A stretch of DNA of 64,000 bases from Rossellomorea orangium (lineage in GTDB: Bacteria; Bacillota; Bacilli; Bacillales; Bacillaceae_B). This document shows, in pieces, positions 60,666 through 64,000 of this stretch. Under the pieces are notes generated by a model that was given only the letters and a program-made list of their open reading frames with translations, was not told the origin of the DNA and did no database searches. The DNA lies in assembly GCF_019334305.1 (NCBI RefSeq), contig NZ_JAHWGH010000012.1, forward strand, positions 62,001-126,000, written 5' to 3'. The position numbers were made by a program, and so were the translations under genes. The stretch's first letter is position 1; every line of letters begins with the position of its first letter.

Positions 60666-61127
60666 AGGTCCCTTAAAAAGTTGCTCATTAATGACGCTGA
60701 TTGAATAGATGTTTTCTTCCAATAAGTTAGTAAGTATTTGTTTTAATACATGCGGTTCTCGTAATTCCTCATTTTCAAATGCTAAAAGGTCTTTCATTTT
60801 TATCCATTTACTATCAGTTATTTCTTCATCTTCGAGAGATAATGTACCTCCAGTAACCTCACCAATAAAATGAAACAAAATGACTTGATGATTCGTATTA
60901 CTGATAAAATTATATACTCCAGTCGTGCCAATCAGTTTTACATCTAACCCCGTTTCCTCTTTTACTTCCCTCTGAGCTGAATAAAGAATGTCTTCACCAT
61001 ACTCTATATGACCACTCGGAAAGTTCCACTTAAGGACCGCAGTGGGTTTATTCTCTTTTATCATTAACACTTTATCATTACTAAGGATTGATACACTTGC
61101 TATTAATACAATTCCATCCTGAGACAT
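60660..61127 (-). CDS. Nudix hydrolase
   Basis: A 155-residue hydrolase with a full Nudix box, G-H-I-E-Y-G-E followed seven residues later by R-E-V-K-E-E-T-G-L-D (about 40-63). It cleaves nucleoside diphosphates linked to another moiety; the substrate is not predictable. ATG 61127 follows TTGAGGAGAAATGG. It is the last of a run of minus-strand genes and ends inside copy D of the 70-bp repeat. Confidence 0.87.
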   Translation of the reverse strand: MSQDGIVLIASVSILSNDKVLMIKENKPTAVLKWNFPSGHIEYGEDILYSAQREVKEETGLDVKLIGTTGVYNFISNTNHQVILFHFIGEVTGGTLSLEDEEITDSKWIKMKDLLAFENEELREPHVLKQILTNLLEENIYSISVINEQLFKGPN

Positions 61128-61181
61128 CCATTTCTCCTCAATTCTATTAGAAAATTACATTTAATGGCCACATCCCTTTTT

Positions 61182-61313
61182 TTACCAAATGTTTCTTATC
61201 AAGCGAAAAATCATTTTTGGTATAAACAATAAGATGTTGAAAACCACTTCAGATATAGACTCTATTAGGGTATCTTTAAAAAATTCTTTTCTATTTTGTT
61301 TTTTATTTTTCAT
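61182..61313 (-). CDS. Small basic membrane-associated peptide (43 aa)
   Basis: ATG 61313, after GGGAGCTAGAAG, starts a 43-codon frame ending at 61182. The peptide is Lys/Asn/Arg-rich at the start (K-N-K-K-Q-N-R-K), then has a hydrophobic stretch (V-V-F-N-I-L-L-F-I-P) and ends R-N-I-W. It could sit in the membrane or bind it. No relative is known to me. Neighbouring small minus-strand genes suggest one transcript. Confidence 0.5.
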   Translation of the reverse strand: MKNKKQNRKEFFKDTLIESISEVVFNILLFIPKMIFRLIRNIW

Positions 61314-61335
61314 CTTCTAGCTCCCAAGTAATGAA

Positions 61336-61545
61336 TTAAATGATCATTTCAAATATTTTTTGATAACCAAAAGGTAAAATAGCAGCAATCATCATACCTA
61401 CTCCAATAAATGAAACAGTTAATATGGAAAATTTCAAAGTCGAAATTTCCTTTCTTGTATAAGCGATCGTTAAGACTCTAATCATCGAAAAAACAGTAAT
61501 GAAAATCAGTACCGCCGAAAAAATACTTGTTAGAATGACCGGCAG
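61336..61545 (-). CDS. Small two-helix membrane protein with unusual start
   Basis: A frame of 69 codons ends at 61336 and encodes two clear membrane helices (I-L-T-S-I-F-S-A-V-L-I-F-I-T-V and I-L-T-V-S-F-I-G-V-G-M-M-I-A-A) with a T-R-K-E turn. No ATG, GTG or TTG precedes the first helix. A CTG at 61545 lies ten bases after AAGGGG, and the gene upstream ends only 15 bp away, so a CTG start with translational coupling is the best reading; an internal ATG would remove the first helix. Confidence 0.45.
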   Translation of the reverse strand: MPVILTSIFSAVLIFITVFSMIRVLTIAYTRKEISTLKFSILTVSFIGVGMMIAAILPFGYQKIFEMII

Positions 61546-61559
61546 CTTAAAATAGCCCC

Positions 61560-61793
61560 TTAATTTTTCTTCTTTTCAATCATTGATAATATCAAATAAA
61601 TGACACTTCCACATGCGAACATCAAAAGAAAAGTGTTTGTGATAAGGTTAAAGTCAAGCTCATGAATGACTTGTTCTACTTCTCCGTTACCACTGACCGT
61701 AATATATTTCCATCCATCATATTCGAGCGTAAAGAAAGAGAGAATCAAGCCTACTATAATTCCACCGACAATTGAAATCCAGCCTTTTTTCAT
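61560..61793 (-). CDS. Small membrane protein (77 aa)
   Basis: A 77-residue protein with two membrane helices (about 5-22 and 52-69) and an acidic loop between (G-E-V-E-Q-V-I-H-E-L-D). ATG 61793 follows GGGGTGAAGCA. No family is recognised. It heads the run of small minus-strand genes 61793-61182 and is divergent from the ribose operon. Confidence 0.62.
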   Translation of the reverse strand: MKKGWISIVGGIIVGLILSFFTLEYDGWKYITVSGNGEVEQVIHELDFNLITNTFLLMFACGSVIYLILSMIEKKKN

Positions 61794-61947
61794 TGCTTCA
61801 CCCCTTAACGTAAGTATAAAGGAACAAAGGGGGAAATATTAGTAAATTCTGTAATATTCGTTGATATCTATTCACATCTGGATAAAATCCCCCCCTCGAA
61901 CACGTCCATTCCATCCATTAAAAAGAGAACAAAACAAATGAAACTAT

Positions 61948-61993
61948 TGCAACCGGTTACAAAAATGTGTTATCTTGTGTGTAACCGGTTACA
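61948..61993 (+). promoter_or_regulatory. Promoter with twin RbsR/CRE-like operators
   Basis: TGCAACCGGTTACA (61948-61961) and the perfect palindrome TGTAACCGGTTACA (61980-61993) lie 32 bp apart, about three helical turns. TTGCAA (-35) overlaps the first and TATCTT (-10) lies between them, so LacI-type repressor dimers could block or loop the promoter. Confidence 0.75.
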
Positions 61994-62028
61994 CACTAAC
62001 TAACCAAAACGAACAGGAAGTGACGCAC

Positions 62029-63009
62029 GTGGCAACAATCAAGGATGTGGCGAGTGAAGCGGGGGTGTCGGTGGCGACGGTCTCCCGGGTGCTGAATGAT
62101 AACGGCTATGTAGGAGCCGAGACGAGGAAGAAGGTAATGACGGCGATTGAGAAGCTGAATTACAGTCCGAACGAGGTGGCACGCTCCCTTTATAAACGGG
62201 AGTCGAGACTTATCGGACTGCTGCTTCCGGATATCACCAACCCGTACTTCCCGCAGCTGGCGAGAGGGGTCGAGGATGAAGTGAGCGAGGCGGGGTTCAG
62301 GCTCCTCCTCGGAAACAGTGACGAGAACATTCAGAAGGAACTGGATTATATCCAGACCTTCGTTCAGAACAATGTCGTTGGCATGATTTCTGCGACCAAT
62401 CATGTGGAGCATGACCAGCTGTATAGTGAATTGAATCTCCCACTCGTCCTCCTTGACCGGACCACGGACAACTATCCGGCTGTCTATGCGGATGGTCGCA
62501 AAGGGGGGCGCCTGGCGGCAAAGACCTTATTTGAAAAAGGGGCGAAGCGGATCACCGTCATGAAGGGACCGGCACAAGTGAAGCCGGCACAGGACCGATT
62601 CCGGGGAGCCGTCGAGTACTTAAGCGGGACAGACGTCGACTTCACGGTGATGTCCACGACCTCGTTCTCCTTTGAAGACGCAAAGGGCTGGGCAGAGGAA
62701 CTGTTCGCGACCTATCCTGATACGGACGGGGTCATCGCAAGCAATGATATCGTCGGGATCGCGATTCTCCATGAGGCCTTGAGGCTCGGGAAGAAGATAC
62801 CTGAAGACGTACAGATCATCGGCTACGATGACATCCCTCAGAGCAGCCTTTCCTATCCGGCGCTCTCCACGATCAGGCAGCCGGCTTACGAAATGGGCAG
62901 GCAGGCCGCGGCACTTCTGATTAAACTGATAAAAAAAGAAAAAGACATCGATACAAGTGTTCAGCTTCCGGTTGAACTCATACAGCGAAACACAACACGA
63001 AAGGGATGA
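62029..63009 (+). CDS. rbsR: LacI-family ribose operon repressor
   Basis: A 326-residue repressor starting at GTG 62029 after AGGAAGTGACGCAC; the frame further up runs through an operator. The helix-turn-helix is A-T-I-K-D-V-A-S-E-A-G-V-S-V-A-T-V-S-R-V-L-N and a periplasmic-binding-like sensor domain follows (L-L-L-P-D-I-T-N-P-Y-F, G-Y-D-D-I-P-Q-S). It is followed six bp later by ribokinase and then rbsD, so it is RbsR. The twin AACCGGTTAC operators before it are its expected sites. Confidence 0.9.
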   Translation: MATIKDVASEAGVSVATVSRVLNDNGYVGAETRKKVMTAIEKLNYSPNEVARSLYKRESRLIGLLLPDITNPYFPQLARGVEDEVSEAGFRLLLGNSDENIQKELDYIQTFVQNNVVGMISATNHVEHDQLYSELNLPLVLLDRTTDNYPAVYADGRKGGRLAAKTLFEKGAKRITVMKGPAQVKPAQDRFRGAVEYLSGTDVDFTVMSTTSFSFEDAKGWAEELFATYPDTDGVIASNDIVGIAILHEALRLGKKIPEDVQIIGYDDIPQSSLSYPALSTIRQPAYEMGRQAAALLIKLIKKEKDIDTSVQLPVELIQRNTTRKG

Positions 63010-63015
63010 AGGAAG

Positions 63016-63906
63016 ATGAAAAAAGCGAAGATTGCCGTAATCGGCAGTTCATCCATGGATCTAGTGGTCACATCAGCGAAGCGGCCCGGTGCAGGGGAAA
63101 CGGTACTCGGCGACAGCTTTGACACGGTACCCGGTGGAAAAGGCGCCAACCAGGCCGTAGCAGCAGCAAGGCTTGGGGCGGACGTGTACATGATTGGATG
63201 CGTAGGCGAAGATCCTTACGGCCAAGAGATTTTGGAAAACTTTAAGAGTAATGGTGTTCATACCGACTATGTGGAACCGGTTACAGGTCAGAAATCCGGA
63301 ACCGCTCATATCATCCTCGCTGAAGGGGACAACAGCATCGTCGTCGTTAAAGGGGCAAATGATCTTGTGACACCTGAGTACGTGGAAAAAGCAGCCGATT
63401 TTCTCAAAACATGCGATCTCATCATGATCCAGCAGGAAATCCCAGAGGAAACCGTTGAGTACGTAACAGACCTGTGCAACAAGATTGAAGTACCACTGCT
63501 GCTTAACCCGGCACCGGCACGAAAGATTTCACAGAATGTCATCGTTGGCGCGAGCTACCTGACACCGAATGAACATGAAGCAGATGTGCTCTTTAATGGA
63601 ATGAAACCGTCAGAAGCACTGAAACAATATCCTGACAAAGTCATCATTACCGAAGGAGCAGCGGGAGTTCGCTATCATAATGGAACAAAGGAAGTCCTCG
63701 TTCCTTCCTTCAAAGTAGAAGTCGTTGATACGACTGGGGCAGGCGATACGTTCAATGCCGCATTCGGAACGGCTGTTGCTGAAGGACAGTCAATGGAAGA
63801 AAGCCTTCGATTCGCAAACCGCGCCGCATCCCTTTCCGTGACCGGATTCGGGGCACAGGGCGGAATGCCGACAAGAGACGAAGTGGAAAGGAAGCTGGCA
63901 GAATGA
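63016..63906 (+). CDS. rbsK: Ribokinase
   Basis: A 296-residue PfkB-family kinase that phosphorylates ribose. Signatures are S-S-M-D-L-V at about 13-18, [15 protein letters not shown] at about 38-52, and the catalytic [13 protein letters not shown] near 237-249. ATG 63016 follows ATGAAGGAAG. The stop overlaps the rbsD start (ATGA). An extra AACCGGTTACA lies within the coding sequence. Confidence 0.94.
   Translation: MKKAKIAVIGSSSMDLVVTSAKRPGAGETVLGDSFDTVPGGKGANQAVAAARLGADVYMIGCVGEDPYGQEILENFKSNGVHTDYVEPVTGQKSGTAHIILAEGDNSIVVVKGANDLVTPEYVEKAADFLKTCDLIMIQQEIPEETVEYVTDLCNKIEVPLLLNPAPARKISQNVIVGASYLTPNEHEADVLFNGMKPSEALKQYPDKVIITEGAAGVRYHNGTKEVLVPSFKVEVVDTTGAGDTFNAAFGTAVAEGQSMEESLRFANRAASLSVTGFGAQGGMPTRDEVERKLAE
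63272..63285 (+). promoter_or_regulatory. Possible auxiliary RbsR operator inside rbsK
   Basis: TGGAACCGGTTACA shares 11 contiguous bases (AACCGGTTACA) with the two promoter operators, about 1.3 kb downstream. It could be chance, since the bases encode V-E-P-V-T. Confidence 0.35.
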
Positions 63907-64000
63907 AACGACATGGCATCTTGAACAGTCACATTGCAAAAATATTAGCCGATCTCGGCCACACGGATACGATCGTCGTGGCCGATGCCGGTCTCCCGAT
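63903..64000 (+). CDS. rbsD: D-ribose pyranase, 3' end outside the window
   Basis: The first 32 codons of a protein beginning [13 protein letters not shown] and continuing [14 protein letters not shown], the unmistakable start of RbsD, which converts beta-pyranose ribose to the furanose form used by ribokinase. The ATG overlaps the rbsK stop by four bases. Confidence 0.93.
   Translation, partial: MKRHGILNSHIAKILADLGHTDTIVVADAGLP

Noticed and set aside
1..64000. Prophage, integrative element, CRISPR or classical phage-defence system
   Set aside because: No integrase, transposase, phage structural gene, cas gene or regular spacer array was found; the repeats listed have no variable spacers.

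Overview
The window is a chromosomal stretch of a low-to-moderate GC, spore-forming Firmicute of the family Bacillaceae. Evidence includes T-box and SAM-I leader RNAs, AGGAGG-type ribosome sites with frequent TTG/GTG starts, the gene orders metN-metI-metQ, putB-putC-putR, lnrJKLMN and rbsR-rbsK-rbsD, and many short Bacillus-type lipoproteins and DUF families. A Rossellomorea/Bacillus-like genus is my guess from protein flavour; no rRNA is present to confirm it. I see no tRNA, rRNA, transposase, CRISPR array or prophage.

Layout. 0-2.5 kb: end of a VOC protein, a DUF3626 protein, small secreted and cytosolic proteins, and a Hol_Tox-like type I toxin. 2.5-6 kb: T-box-controlled isoleucyl-tRNA synthetase of the IleS2 type. 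6-10.5 kb: HAD phosphatase, GNAT, CPBP protease, a GIY-YIG-like/DUF2087 pair and a RlaP-type nucleotidyltransferase. 11-16.4 kb: two-component system plus three-gene ABC exporter with the linearmycin-resistance (lnr) layout. 16.7-22 kb: a C1q/TNF-like surface protein, CPBP protein, S9 peptidase lacking its histidine, RmlD-like reductase, P-loop kinase and lipoprotein. 22-28 kb: M20 hydrolase, NhaC-type transporter, regulator, dipeptide epimerase and GNAT, tied together by a repeated operator. 28-36.6 kb: membrane proteins, EamA/Lrp pair, an effector-binding/WYL regulator set, a TmrB-like protein and a soluble chemoreceptor. 36.8-40.8 kb: proline catabolism. 41-44 kb: amidase and MgtC. 44.3-48.3 kb: SAM riboswitch, methionine ABC importer and an M20 aminoacylase. 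49-52 kb: aldo-keto reductase, gene debris and small proteins among repeats. 52-56.4 kb: a WYL regulator and a PfpI protein separated by an ECF sigma/anti-sigma/LCP module. 56.7-61.8 kb: SRPBCC, DUF6143, GDPD, and a chain of minus-strand small membrane proteins, lipoprotein and Nudix hydrolase. 61.9 kb to the end: ribose operon, cut off in rbsD.

The most unusual part is 52.8-55.75 kb. An ECF sigma gene with its own TGAAAC-N17-CGTC promoter overlaps a gene for a one-pass membrane protein. The ectodomain of that protein looks like a LytR-CpsA-Psr (LCP) fold that has lost the catalytic arginines. A catalytically intact LCP gene follows. The whole module lies between two 63-bp direct repeats (58/63 identical). 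Both repeats contain the same terminator and the last codons of the upstream WYL gene, as if the module had been inserted between a formerly adjacent WYL-PfpI pair. I read it as a cell-envelope stress circuit in which a pseudo-LCP domain serves as sensor.

The intergenic DNA is also rich in structure. There are two arrays of an ATTGCGTCAT unit with a 20-21 bp period, an array of GCGGA/TCCGC hairpins, four copies of a ~70-bp hairpin repeat at gene ends, and GGGGAC-bounded repeats. Several small genes below 60 codons are supported by good ribosome sites.
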